Position numbers and translations under genes: made by a program | Assembly: GCA_051879315.1 (NCBI GenBank) | Contig: JBJELW010000014.1 | Span: 1 to 42,742 of the forward strand | DNA: 42,742 bases | Source: Roseburia_C sp051879315 | GTDB taxonomy: Bacteria; Bacillota; Clostridia; Lachnospirales; Lachnospiraceae | Reading direction: 5' to 3' | Notes under the pieces: generated by a model | Told to the model about the DNA's origin: nothing | Databases searched by the model: none | The model's input: the letters and a program-made list of their open reading frames with translations, nothing else | In this document: piece after piece, positions 33,362 through 41,142 of the stretch | Position numbering within the stretch: position 1 is the stretch's first letter | Layout: every line of letters begins with the position of its first letter

Positions 33362-33817
33362 TCATCTCTCCTTCAAAAACCGAACCACCTTCACATTCCC
33401 ATCCATCTCCTCAGACTTTATGCGAAAGCCACACTTTTCTGTATAAAACTTTACATTTTCTTCTTTATCTGCGGGGGTCACCAGGGTAAACCTCTCCCAA
33501 TCATCATAATAGGACAGTGCGAATGCAAACGCCTTTGTTCCAATTCCTTTCCCCTGATATTCCGGGATCACACACAGGCAGCCCACTTCATAGGTTCCTT
33601 TTTCTATCTTTTTGCAGGAAATCACTCCCACCGGTTTTCCATCACACAAAATCAGAAACTTGGGGAAAGCCTTGATTGACTTTTCCATTATTTCCTTTGT
33701 TTTTCCATATCCCGGACATTCCCCGTATCTGATATAGTCACTGTAAAAGGATTGATTATAAATATTCACAAGCAGTCCAGCGTCTTCTACATTTGCCTGT
33801 CTATATTCGATTTGCAT
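33362..33817 (-). CDS. GNAT-family N-acetyltransferase
   Basis: 151 aa, one GNAT domain. Motif A with the acetyl-CoA loop is VGCLCVIPEYQGKGIGTKAF (about 88-107), with the Q-x-x-G-x-G signature. Motif B appears as FYTEKCGFR (about 125). KPVGVISCKKIEKG is the central beta strand pair. GGAGGTG lies close before the ATG. It may be cotranscribed with the metallo-hydrolase gene 78 nt upstream. Substrate unknown. Confidence 0.88.
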   Translation of the reverse strand: MQIEYRQANVEDAGLLVNIYNQSFYSDYIRYGECPGYGKTKEIMEKSIKAFPKFLILCDGKPVGVISCKKIEKGTYEVGCLCVIPEYQGKGIGTKAFAFALSYYDDWERFTLVTPADKEENVKFYTEKCGFRIKSEEMDGNVKVVRFLKER

Positions 33818-33895
33818 GCAGCACCTCCAATCTGTCTACATCAAACTGCAATTACATCTCATACTAAATTTCCAGTTCAAAATCTTCATCTCAAA

Positions 33896-34714
33896 CTAAA
33901 ATTCCAATTCAAACCCAACCCTCAATTGCTGCAGCTTGCCTCCCAGTACTTCTTTCATTATGTTATATGCTTTCTCCTTTGTGCAATGTCCCGTGCATAC
34001 AAAATCTATCCCGGTGTTTTTGATTTCCTTCGCAACTTCCCTGACTTCGGCCTCTGGCTTATTAAACAAATGAAATCCTCCAATCAGCCCATATACATGC
34101 TTTCCGGGGAATGTGGCAGTCACTTCATTTATGATATTCACCGCGCCACCATGGGAGCAGCAGTTAATGATTACCAATCCCTTATTTGTTTCCAGAACCA
34201 GGCTCTGCTCATGTGAAAAGTTATCCGCCCGCCATCCCTTAGGCGTTTTCTGGTACATGCTTTCCCTTTTACCAATTACTTCCAGCCCCGGTGTCTTATG
34301 AGGTATCAGATATGCTCCCTCACACAGTTCGTAGTCCCCTGAGACAAGTTCAATTCTATCTGCATAATCAGTCATCACATGCGTAGGAATACCGATGTAT
34401 TTGTGAAAAATAAACTTTTTGAAATAACAGTTTTCCCCTGCCGTTTCTCGCAAATAAAACTTAGCCTTTCCGTTTTCTTTGAAAAATTTGGGCATCCCGT
34501 TTGCATGGTCATAATGCGCATGACTCAATATTGCATAATCCACATCAGCAATATCATATCCTAGTTTTTTCATGTTTTCTGCGAACAAATCCGATGCACC
34601 TACATCCACAAGGACTTTCTTATGGTTGTGCTCTGCCAGTATTGAAAAGCCCCACTCTCCACTAAGTGATTTGTATGGGATATTATCCACGATTACCGTC
34701 AATTTCGTTGCCAT
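33896..34714 (-). CDS. MBL-fold metallo-hydrolase, COG1237 type
   Basis: 272 aa. The metal site HAHYDHANG is at about 65, GLVIINCCSHGGAVNII (about 178) gives the next histidine, and IGGFHLFN (about 211) and CTGHCTKE (about 240) complete the pattern of the COG1237 group, which includes proteins named dihydropterin-ribofuranosylaminobenzene-phosphate synthase-like. The biochemical role in Clostridia is unproven. It starts 23 nt after proS with GGGGGAAAG before the ATG and is likely read from the proS transcript. Confidence 0.85.
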   Translation of the reverse strand: MATKLTVIVDNIPYKSLSGEWGFSILAEHNHKKVLVDVGASDLFAENMKKLGYDIADVDYAILSHAHYDHANGMPKFFKENGKAKFYLRETAGENCYFKKFIFHKYIGIPTHVMTDYADRIELVSGDYELCEGAYLIPHKTPGLEVIGKRESMYQKTPKGWRADNFSHEQSLVLETNKGLVIINCCSHGGAVNIINEVTATFPGKHVYGLIGGFHLFNKPEAEVREVAKEIKNTGIDFVCTGHCTKEKAYNIMKEVLGGKLQQLRVGFELEF

Positions 34715-34737
34715 TACTTTCCCCCTCCAAATAAATT

Positions 34738-36465
34738 TTATCCATTTATTTCCGCAAACAGCTCTTCCTTCAGTTTCAAGATATATTCCACGCCCTCAGA
34801 GACATCCACCATTGTCTGAACCTTTTTATCCCTTGTGGTGATTTCTATTTTATGCTCCTTCAGATTTCGGGGACTGACAACCACTCGAATGGGTACACCC
34901 AGCAAATCTGCATCCGCAAACATTTGGCCGCCCCGGATGCCTTCTCTGTCATCGTAAATCACTTCCACTCCATGCTTCTGCAAGTCCTCATATAAATCGT
35001 CTGCAGCTTTCTTTGTTTCCTCATCATCCGGGCGGATGCAGCAGATGTGGACTTCCCATGGTGCAATGGAAATAGGCCATATGGGACCATATTCATCGTG
35101 CTTCGCTTCACAGACCGAAGCGGCAAGCCGGCCAACGCCTATGCCGTAGCAGCCCATGACGGGATAATGCATGGAACCATCCTTATCCACATACTGCATG
35201 TGCATGCTTTCGGTATATTTTGTTCCCAGCTGGAAAATATTCCCCACTTCTATTCCTCTTTTTATCGTCAATGCCGGTTTTCCACAGCATGGACAGATGC
35301 TGCCATCCTTGACTTTTGCAATATCCACATAGGTGATATCGTTCATATCCCGTTCCAGATTCAATCCCACAAAATGAAATCCCTCTTTGTTTGCTCCGGC
35401 CACAAGACTGTCAATCCCCTTTAAGGACAAATCACAATAGAAAACAACCACCTCAGGAAGCTGGTATGGTCCGATATATCCTGCCACCAACGAAGCATCC
35501 TCCGTGATAACAGCCGGGTGGATTTCCTCTCCCACCAGATTGCGAAGTTTGGTTTCATTCACCTCATAATCTCCCCGCACAAATGCCACCACATAAGTGT
35601 CATCTGAATTCTTTTGATAAACCACAGCTTTGCAGGATGCCAAAACATCGCTGTGCAGGAAACTGCAGACATCTTCAATGGTCTTGCAATCCGGTGTTTC
35701 TACACACTCCAGCTGAGAAAGTTTGTGTTCTGAAATATTTTCTACGATATTTTCAGCAGCTTCCATATTGGCTCTGTAATCACAGGCAGAACATAAGACA
35801 ATGGAATCTTCCCCCACTTCATTTAACAGCATATACTCATGGGAAATATTGCCCCCCATCATGCCGGAATCGGAAGCCACCGTTACCACCTCGGGAATTC
35901 CCGCCCGTTTAAAAATCCGATTATAGGCATCGTAACACTTCTGATAATACTGCTCCAGATCCTCCTGAGAGGTGTGGAAGGAATAGGCGTCCTTCATGGT
36001 AAACTCCCGCACCCGTATCATCCCTGCTCTCGGTCTGGCTTCATCACGGAATTTTCTCTGAATCTGATAAATCATAAAGGGATACTGCTGATAGGACTGG
36101 CCGTACTCCCGGACGAGATGTACCGCAGCTTCCTCGTGAGTCATTCCCAGCACCATTTTGGAGTTATTCCGATCCTGAAAACGCACCAGCTCGTTTGCAA
36201 TGCTGTCATAGCGTCCGGATTCCTGCCACAGTTCTGCAGGCATTACCACAGGAAGCAAAACCTCCTGCCCATCAATGGCATTCATCTCCTCCCGAATAAT
36301 CGCCTCTATCTTTGCTGTGACTCTTCGCAGCGCAGGAAACTCGGAAAAAATGCCATTTCCAACGTATTTCATGTACCCACCGCGCACCATCAGCGCATGG
36401 CTGTCAATGACACAATCTGCCGGTCTCTCCTTAAATCTCTGTCCCACTAAATTTTTGATTTTCAT
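34738..36465 (-). CDS. proS: Prolyl-tRNA synthetase, bacterial type with editing insertion
   Basis: 575 aa class II synthetase. Motif 1 region SHALMVRGGYMKYVGNGIF, motif 2 FRDEARPRAGMIRVREFTMK (about 139-158), then an editing INS domain of about 170 residues (about 225-395), and motif 3 GCYGIGVGRLAASV (about 437). The C-terminal anticodon-binding domain includes VEVIYDDREGIRGGQMFADAD-type residues. The INS domain removes misacylated Ala. GAGGAGGAATC precedes the ATG. A proline T-box leader lies upstream. Confidence 0.98.
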   Translation of the reverse strand: MKIKNLVGQRFKERPADCVIDSHALMVRGGYMKYVGNGIFSEFPALRRVTAKIEAIIREEMNAIDGQEVLLPVVMPAELWQESGRYDSIANELVRFQDRNNSKMVLGMTHEEAAVHLVREYGQSYQQYPFMIYQIQRKFRDEARPRAGMIRVREFTMKDAYSFHTSQEDLEQYYQKCYDAYNRIFKRAGIPEVVTVASDSGMMGGNISHEYMLLNEVGEDSIVLCSACDYRANMEAAENIVENISEHKLSQLECVETPDCKTIEDVCSFLHSDVLASCKAVVYQKNSDDTYVVAFVRGDYEVNETKLRNLVGEEIHPAVITEDASLVAGYIGPYQLPEVVVFYCDLSLKGIDSLVAGANKEGFHFVGLNLERDMNDITYVDIAKVKDGSICPCCGKPALTIKRGIEVGNIFQLGTKYTESMHMQYVDKDGSMHYPVMGCYGIGVGRLAASVCEAKHDEYGPIWPISIAPWEVHICCIRPDDEETKKAADDLYEDLQKHGVEVIYDDREGIRGGQMFADADLLGVPIRVVVSPRNLKEHKIEITTRDKKVQTMVDVSEGVEYILKLKEELFAEING

Positions 36466-36491
36466 ATTGATTCCTCCTCTACTTTAAACAT

Positions 36492-36750
36492 AAAAAAGTC
36501 CCAAGTATAATAACCATTATACTTAGGACGAATTAAATCCGCGTTACCACCTAAATTCAGATTAACATCTGCACTCATTGCAAGCTACTACTCACATGTC
36601 TCTGATAACGGTGACCTCCGGCAGAAGTTTCTGACATATATCAGCTTTGGCTTCTGCTGCTCCTAGACGGGTTCCATGTTCAAACTTCCAAAAGTCTTGC
36701 ACCAACCGACTCTTCTCTGATGGGTATGAATATGTACTATTTCTAATCCT
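36492..36750 (-). promoter_or_regulatory. T-box leader of proS (proline)
   Basis: On the minus strand the T-box motif AGGTGGTAACGCGG lies at 36552-36539. The following terminator, with arms GTCCTAAGTATAAT and ATTATACTTGGGAC and then TTTTTT (stem 36498-36529), is 30 nt before proS. The Stem I region begins near 36750. The specifier loop reads GAACCCGTC, so the codon is CCC or CCG (36671-36668), both proline. Confidence 0.9.
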
Positions 36751-36762
36751 TGCATTTGCATC

Positions 36763-36791
36763 ATTTAATCACACATTTTCAGAAAAGTCAA
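36763..36791 (-). promoter_or_regulatory. Promoter of the proS T-box transcript
   Basis: TTGACT (36791-36786), 17 bp, TTAAAT (36768-36763) on the minus strand, shortly after the XRE/AbrB gene ends and about 15 nt before Stem I. Confidence 0.55.
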
Positions 36792-36800
36792 GAAAGACTA

Positions 36801-37226
36801 TCATCTCTCAGCCCTTCCGCCCAGCACTTCTTTCATCATATCCAGGAACCCTTTTTCCTTTACAATGGCCAGACCCTGCGCCTCATCTCCCAGAACGATC
36901 AGATTGTCTCCGGGCTGCAGATCAAATATTTTTCTGGCTTTCGCAGGAATGACGATCTGGCCCTTATCCCCCATCTTCACAACACCAAAAATATGTTTTC
37001 CCTTTGGTGGCACACCAAAGCCATTCTCCTTTTCGCTGTAATTAACCAGATCATCCAACGACACCTCAAAGCAGTCCGCTATCAGCTTACATTTTTCAAT
37101 ATCCGGCACCGATTCTCCCGTTTCATATTTGGATAAGGTCTGCCGGCTGATTCCCAATTTCTCCGCCAGCTGCTCCTGGGACCAATTATTTGCTTTTCTG
37201 AGGGAAATCAAATTATCCTTAAACAT
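36801..37226 (-). CDS. XRE-AbrB fusion transcriptional regulator
   Basis: 141 aa with two DNA-binding domains. Residues about 1-60 are a Cro/CI helix-turn-helix (LRKANNWSQEQLAEKLGISR, QTLSKYETGESVPDIEKC). Residues about 80-125 are a SpoVT/AbrB swapped-hairpin (VVKMGDKGQIVIPAKARKIF, then LQPGDNLIVLGDE). The latter type usually dimerises, so each dimer could touch several half-sites. Its ATG overlaps the acyltransferase stop by 8 nt, with AAAAGGAG upstream, so it is cotranscribed with it. It probably controls its own operon through the 19-bp inverted repeat at 38316-38410 (inference). Confidence 0.88.
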   Translation of the reverse strand: MFKDNLISLRKANNWSQEQLAEKLGISRQTLSKYETGESVPDIEKCKLIADCFEVSLDDLVNYSEKENGFGVPPKGKHIFGVVKMGDKGQIVIPAKARKIFDLQPGDNLIVLGDEAQGLAIVKEKGFLDMMKEVLGGRAER

Positions 37227-38301
37227 CTGCTTTTTTCTCCTTTTTTATTCCTAAGACGCACCAGCGAATCACCGGGATTCTCGAAATGACCTCATATATG
37301 AGTATTCCTCCGGCAAAAGTCGCAAACAGTGTAATAATGTATATGGCAATACCAGACACATGGGTGCAAGTAACCAGCGCATATGCGGTAGCAGACATTG
37401 CCAGATAGTGGAAAACATACAGTCCAAAGCTCTGCTTTGCCATAAACGATGCAAAGGCGTTTGTCTTGTCCAGCCAACGCTTTGCTCCGCCGATGATTGC
37501 CAGACATGCCATCCAGCCATAAGCAACTGCCAGCGGACAATTTACGGTTGGTGCCACCGCATAATTTTCTCCGTAGTACAACACTGTGTAGATCACACCG
37601 AGAATTCCCGCTGCCACCAAAAGTAGAATGCTGTATTTCTCCAACTGCCGAATCACGCCGTCATGGGAAAACACATAGTACCCCAGAAAGAAACAGCATC
37701 CATAGATTCCAAACCGATATACTACAATGATAGGTGTGTTGAGTATTTGGGCGGAACCCCAGACCAATACGCCCAGCAAAACCATAACTAAAATATTTGT
37801 TTTTTCTGTGAGTTTCAGCAGTTTCCCCTTTTCAATCTTACGCACCAGAAGCAGCAAAACGGAAAACACCCACATCATCTGGATGGTCCATAATACGCCG
37901 GTTCCGGAAAGACACATAATCAGGTACAATACCGGTTTCGGCGCAACATCCGGTATATTGGAAAACGCATCACTGATTGCCATATTGACATATCCCTGCA
38001 GCCATTGAAACACAAAAAGACCGATAGTAGACGGAACCAGCAGTTTTCTGGTTCTTGCCTTTATAAACTCCTTGCCGCTGTGGCGATCCAGATAAAACTT
38101 TGCGCACATGCCGCTGATAATAAACAGAATCACCATAAACCATGGATACAACAAATACAGGAAAACATCCTGCCCGTGAAAGGAAGTAACCGGTCCAAGT
38201 ACACCCTCCGCGAGAATGCTGTTAAACATATAAATCACATGATAAATCGCAACTAGTACCACCGTCATCCACCGCACATTGTCTATGTAATACTTTCTCA
38301 T
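37219..38301 (-). CDS. Membrane acyltransferase, acyltransferase-3 family
   Basis: 360 aa, about ten membrane helices. The N-terminus YYIDNVRWMTVVLVAIYHVI, with Asp/Arg and His in the first helix, and FIISGMCAKFYL followed by FIKARTRKLLVPS (about 75-92) are typical of the OafA/YeiB acyltransferase-3 family, which acylates sugars, cell-wall glycans or lipids. It ends in a short basic cytosolic tail (GIKKEKKADV). It overlaps the following XRE-AbrB gene by 8 nt. Substrate unknown. Confidence 0.85.
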   Translation of the reverse strand: MRKYYIDNVRWMTVVLVAIYHVIYMFNSILAEGVLGPVTSFHGQDVFLYLLYPWFMVILFIISGMCAKFYLDRHSGKEFIKARTRKLLVPSTIGLFVFQWLQGYVNMAISDAFSNIPDVAPKPVLYLIMCLSGTGVLWTIQMMWVFSVLLLLVRKIEKGKLLKLTEKTNILVMVLLGVLVWGSAQILNTPIIVVYRFGIYGCCFFLGYYVFSHDGVIRQLEKYSILLLVAAGILGVIYTVLYYGENYAVAPTVNCPLAVAYGWMACLAIIGGAKRWLDKTNAFASFMAKQSFGLYVFHYLAMSATAYALVTCTHVSGIAIYIITLFATFAGGILIYEVISRIPVIRWCVLGIKKEKKADV

Positions 38302-38315
38302 ACTTATACCACCTT

Positions 38316-38410
38316 TGCAATGATTTTTAACAAATTATAACAGGGACTACACGCATAGTCTATCAACCATTCTTGACGTTTTTTATCCGATTTTGTTAAA
38401 AATCATTGCA
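38316..38410. promoter_or_regulatory. 19-bp perfect inverted repeat over two divergent promoters
   Basis: TGCAATGATTTTTAACAAA (38316-38334) and its exact complement TTTGTTAAAAATCATTGCA (38392-38410) are 57 bp apart. The left arm covers the start site after the minus promoter TAGACT-17-TATAAT (38362-38357, 38339-38334). The right arm covers the -10 of a plus promoter TTGACG-17-TTAAAA (38373-38378, 38396-38401). This is a likely pair of operators. Confidence 0.7.
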
Positions 38411-38436
38411 GATGAATATTGCGCATAAATTGCCTC

Positions 38437-38549
38437 CGGAAAACAAGTTTTCCGAGAGTAATTTTGTGAAATTTACGTTGCTGCTAACGCTTCAAGTTCT
38501 TTTGGCACGTTCCATGTGCCAAATACGGAAACTCAAGGAAAAGTAAATT
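38437..38549. other. Structured region upstream of the small membrane protein gene
   Basis: CGGAAAAC-AA-GTTTTCCG (38437-38454) and TTTGGCAC/GTGCCAAA (38501-38508/38516-38523) are perfect hairpins. AATTTAC (38470-38476) can pair with GTAAATT (38543-38549) around the second. No ORF of interest. It could be the leader of a transcript from the plus promoter at 38373. Confidence 0.45.
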
Positions 38550-38576
38550 GCACCAGCTTCGCTGCTATGATATACT
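38548..38576 (+). promoter_or_regulatory. Proximal promoter of the small membrane protein gene
   Basis: TTGCAC (38548-38553), 17 bp, TATACT (38571-38576). The start codon is at 38618 behind GAAGGAGG. Confidence 0.65.
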
Positions 38577-38617
38577 AGGCTCATCATGAAACGACTCACT
38601 TATGTGAAGGAGGACCT

Positions 38618-38923
38618 ATGAAAAAGATCAAACAGATTCTAGCCATCTGCATTGTGATACTGCTGGTGGGTTTATATATTGCCACATTAATTTTTGCAGT
38701 GATCGGCAGCGAAAATACCCTGGGTATGTTTAAGGCTGCCCTGTACTCTACCTTTATTCTTCCGGTGCTGCTGTGGGCCTACGGACTGGTCTACCGTCTT
38801 CTGAAAAATCACGGGGATGAGATGGCCGCGAAGACATTCCAGAACTCGTCTCAGGACGAACCCCAAGAAGGAGCTGAGGACGCATCTCAAGAAACATTTC
38901 AGGAAGCATCCTCTGAGGAGTAA
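38618..38923 (+). CDS. Small two-helix membrane protein with acidic tail
   Basis: 101 aa. Two membrane helices (ILAICIVILLVGLYIATLIF, and STFILPVLLWAYGLVYRLL, about 7-26 and 44-62) are followed by a Glu/Gln-rich hydrophilic tail with FQ-ASQE-like repeats. GAAGGAGG precedes the ATG. It is the only plus gene between 15534 and the right end and has its own promoter and terminator. I recognise no family; homologues are common small membrane proteins of unknown role. Confidence 0.8.
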   Translation: MKKIKQILAICIVILLVGLYIATLIFAVIGSENTLGMFKAALYSTFILPVLLWAYGLVYRLLKNHGDEMAAKTFQNSSQDEPQEGAEDASQETFQEASSEE

Positions 38924-38976
38924 TTTCGAATGATTTCCATATTTATCCAAGAGATATAGCACATCCTGTTATACGC

Positions 38977-39012
38977 AAAAAACCAGTGACTCATCATCAC
39001 CGGTTTTTTTTT
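38977..39012. terminator. Bidirectional terminator between 38618 gene and rplT
   Basis: AAAAAACCAGTGA (38977-38989) and TCACCGGTTTTTT (38997-39009) form a stem with one mismatch; T runs lie on both strands. It serves the converging small membrane gene and the infC operon. Confidence 0.85.
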
Positions 39013-39039
39013 ATCAATTTATAAATTTGCTGATCTTGA

Positions 39040-39396
39040 TTAAGCAACCTTAGACTTTGCAAGTTCTGCCAATGTTGCAAATCCCTCTGCATCATTTACA
39101 GCCAGCTCAGCTAACATCTTACGGTTCATGTCAACACCTGCTAACTTCAGACCGTACATAAACTTGCTGTAAGAAAGACCGTTCAATCTTGCTGCAGCGT
39201 TGATACGTGCAATCCATAACTGTCTGAACTGTCTCTTCTTCTGCTTTCTTCCAGCATAAGAACTTGTTAAGGCTCTCATAACAGACTGCTTTGCAACTCT
39301 GTACTGCTTAGATCTGGCTCCTCTGTAACCCTTAGCCAGTTTCAATGTTCTATTATGTTTCTTTTTAGCGTTTAAACCGCCTTTAATTCTTGCCAT
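39040..39396 (-). CDS. rplT: 50S ribosomal protein L20
   Basis: 118 aa, basic. ARIKGGLNAKKKHNRTLKLA, KGYRGARSKQYRVAKQSVMR and FRQLWIARINAAARLNGLSY are hallmark L20 blocks. It assembles early on 23S rRNA. In Firmicutes, L20 also represses its own infC operon by binding the leader; the leader here has the corresponding attenuator. It follows rpmI by 25 nt. Confidence 0.98.
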   Translation of the reverse strand: MARIKGGLNAKKKHNRTLKLAKGYRGARSKQYRVAKQSVMRALTSSYAGRKQKKRQFRQLWIARINAAARLNGLSYSKFMYGLKLAGVDMNRKMLAELAVNDAEGFATLAELAKSKVA

Positions 39397-39421
39397 GTTT
39401 CAAATCCTCCTTAACCAATTC

Positions 39422-39619
39422 TTATAAGTATGGTAAAATCTTCTTCATATTCTTAACATTTGTTGCATCTGTAATAGCAGGCTTTCTAAGATTTCTCTTA
39501 GTCTTTGTAGTTTTCTTTGTTAAGATATGTCTCTTGTAAGCTTTATTTCTCTTTAACTTTCCTGTTCCTGTTACTTTAAAACGCTTTGCTGCTGCTCTGC
39601 TTGTTTTCTGTTTTGGCAT
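39422..39619 (-). CDS. rpmI: 50S ribosomal protein L35
   Basis: 65 aa, highly basic. PKQKTSRAAAKRFKVTGTGK at the start and LRKPAITDATNVKNMKKILP at the end match L35. It sits between infC and rplT, the standard order. Confidence 0.98.
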   Translation of the reverse strand: MPKQKTSRAAAKRFKVTGTGKLKRNKAYKRHILTKKTTKTKRNLRKPAITDATNVKNMKKILPYL

Positions 39620-39638
39620 GATTCATTTCCTCCTTAAA

Positions 39639-40145
39639 TTATCTTTTCTCTGCCAACACCATGCTGAGGCTTCTGCCCTCCAGCTTCGGTGCCTTTTCCA
39701 CTACCGCTACCTCTGCAAGTGCCTCTGCGAAATCATCTAAGATGTGCTTGCTGTTCTGCATATGAGCCATCTCTCTTCCGCGGAAACGAAGTGTTACCTT
39801 CACCTTATCGCCCTTTGCGATAAACTTCTTGGCAGCATTTATTTTGGTATTCAAATCGTTGGTCTCGATATTCGGCGACAGACGAACTTCCTTCAGTTCC
39901 ACAGTCTTCTGCTTCTTTCTTGCTTCCTTCTCTCTGCGCATCTGCTCATACTTGTACTTTCCGTAATCAACAATCTTGCAGACAGGTGGCTTTGCCGTAG
40001 GAGCAATCTTTACTAAATCCAGATCCGCATCCTGTGCCATCTTGAGTGCCTCTTTGGCTGGCATGATGCCGAGCTGTTCTCCGTCTTCCCCAATCAGTCG
40101 GACTTCCTTATCTCTGATTTGTTCGTTGATCATTAAATCGCTAAT
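39639..40145 (-). CDS. infC: Translation initiation factor IF-3
   Basis: 168 aa. N-domain MINEQIRDKEVRLIGEDGEQ and DLVKIAPTAKPPVCKIVDYG; C-domain KEVRLSPNIETNDLNTKINA, KVTLRFRGREMAH and a basic end. It prevents premature subunit joining and checks start codons. I start at ATT (40145): GGAGG lies 9 nt before it, and homologues begin a few residues before MINEQ. An ATG four codons later is the only standard start nearby. The ATT start is a known device for IF-3 autoregulation. It heads infC-rpmI-rplT. Confidence 0.95.
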   Translation of the reverse strand: MSDLMINEQIRDKEVRLIGEDGEQLGIMPAKEALKMAQDADLDLVKIAPTAKPPVCKIVDYGKYKYEQMRREKEARKKQKTVELKEVRLSPNIETNDLNTKINAAKKFIAKGDKVKVTLRFRGREMAHMQNSKHILDDFAEALAEVAVVEKAPKLEGRSLSMVLAEKR

Positions 40146-40188
40146 GGTCTTGCACCTCCAAAATAAATATAGTGTATGGAATATCCAC

Positions 40189-40322
40189 AAAAAAAGTGGA
40201 TAGACAGACTATCCACCTAAAATGATATCGCGCGAAACGTTCTCATTCCTTATTAACACTTAGTCGCCCATTTGCGCTAAGGTGAGAGTGGATACTCTTC
40301 TTTCTTCAACTCTGCCATCATA
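40189..40322 (-). promoter_or_regulatory. infC operon leader with attenuator (L20-leader type)
   Basis: On the minus strand GTGGATAG-TCTGT-CTATCCAC (40216-40196) followed by seven T residues (40195-40189) is an intrinsic terminator ahead of infC. An upstream TATCCAC (40294-40288) can pair with the 5' arm as antiterminator. CTTAG..CTAAG forms a further stem near 40260-40282. The layout fits the Firmicute L20 leader; the binding site itself is inferred. Confidence 0.75.
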
Positions 40323-40345
40323 ACACAGGCAATATCCAACGTCAA
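40317..40345 (-). promoter_or_regulatory. Promoter of infC-rpmI-rplT
   Basis: TTGACG (40345-40340), 17 bp, TATGAT (40322-40317) on the minus strand, giving a leader of about 165 nt. Confidence 0.72.
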
Positions 40346-40370
40346 GCACTTTTTTATACGTTTTCATATA

Positions 40371-40392
40371 ATTTATGCGGTTCCGCATAAAT
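40371..40392. repeat. Short palindrome, copy 2
   Basis: ATTTATGCGG-TT-CCGCATAAAT is a perfect 10-bp palindrome arm pair just after the ABC-ATPase fragment. It is nearly the same as the palindrome at 29486-29507. Confidence 0.55.
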
Positions 40393-40417
40393 CTATTTCA
40401 AGCTGGTATCTTTTCCT

Positions 40418-40675
40418 CTACTTTCCCGCATCTGCTTCAATATTCAGAAATCTGCTGCCAACACTCCGGTATTCCTCCATATGAGTCACCATAATAATGG
40501 TCTTCCCCTGCTTATTCAGCTCTTTTAAAAGCCGGATAATATTATCCGCATTTTCTTTGTCCAAAGAACCGGTGGGCTCATCCGCCAGCACCAGCGAACT
40601 TTTTTTCATCAGGACCCGGGCCATGGCCACCCGCTGCTGCTCTCCTCCTGAAAGCTGATACACCTTCTACCTGGT
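40418..40675 (-). pseudogene. ABC transporter ATPase, C-terminal remnant
   Basis: About 81 codons remain. They hold the signature LSGGEQQRVAMARVLMKK, Walker B LVLADEPTGSLD and the H-loop IIMVTH, then end normally. Walker A, the Q-loop and everything before them are absent. The open frame begins exactly where the preceding paralogue fragment loses its own frame. The closest type is the MacB/LolD-like or antimicrobial-peptide exporter ATPase. Without Walker A it cannot hydrolyse ATP alone; I regard it as a deletion remnant. Confidence 0.8.
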
Positions 40676-41093
40676 TCTTGTCACCCACCAGATAAAAACT
40701 GCTGGGCGAAGCCTCCATGGTTTCTAACGGCAGCTCCTTCAATTCATGAAAGCGGATACTGCTGTTTCCCGTAAAAAAGCTTTTGTAATCTCCCTGTGAA
40801 ATCTTCCACTCATCCCGAAATATTTCCTGCATCTCTTTGCTACAATAAATATCAAACTCGGACCGATATGCACTGCGGTAATCCTCATCCCAATAGATCA
40901 GCTCTACCTGATACTCCTTGGCCCGCTCCTCAATCTCTTGCAGCATATCCTCATATGTGGTATCTGCCGGAAGAAAAAAGGATGTGAAATAAAACTCATC
41001 AAAATTGTACAGATACAATTGAAACAAATCACATTGAAACAATACCGGAACCAGTAATAATAATGCTACAAATAAACCTCGAACTTTTCTCAA
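40665..41093 (-). pseudogene. Truncated paralogue of the 41143-42366 membrane protein
   Basis: The N-terminal membrane helix (VRGLFVALLLLVPVLFQCDLF) and the extracellular domain (FFLPADTTYEDMLQEIEERA; FDIYCSKEMQEIFRDEW; FYLVGDKN) align with residues about 75-190 of the neighbour (EKPADMTAEDFLSEI; VDIYCSEGVRDYLEENRR; FRVMGKG). After VGDKNQVEG the similarity stops and the frame runs out of phase into the ABC ATPase signature, ending in Ala/Gly-rich nonsense at 40578. The second and third membrane helices and the C-terminal domain are missing. A deletion between this gene and an ABC ATPase gene explains it. Confidence 0.75.
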
Positions 41094-41142
41094 AATCTCA
41101 CCCCTGTTCTTCCATGTTTTGCAGTTAAATTAAAAACAGCCG

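Noticed and set aside
33818..33895. Gene or terminator between the GNAT and MBL genes
   Set aside because: The 78-bp gap has neither a stem-loop with T tract nor an ORF that I can support.
40578..40664. Ala/Gly/Arg-rich tail as part of a real fusion protein
   Set aside because: The tail is the ABC signature region read in the wrong frame, so it is a product of the deletion junction.
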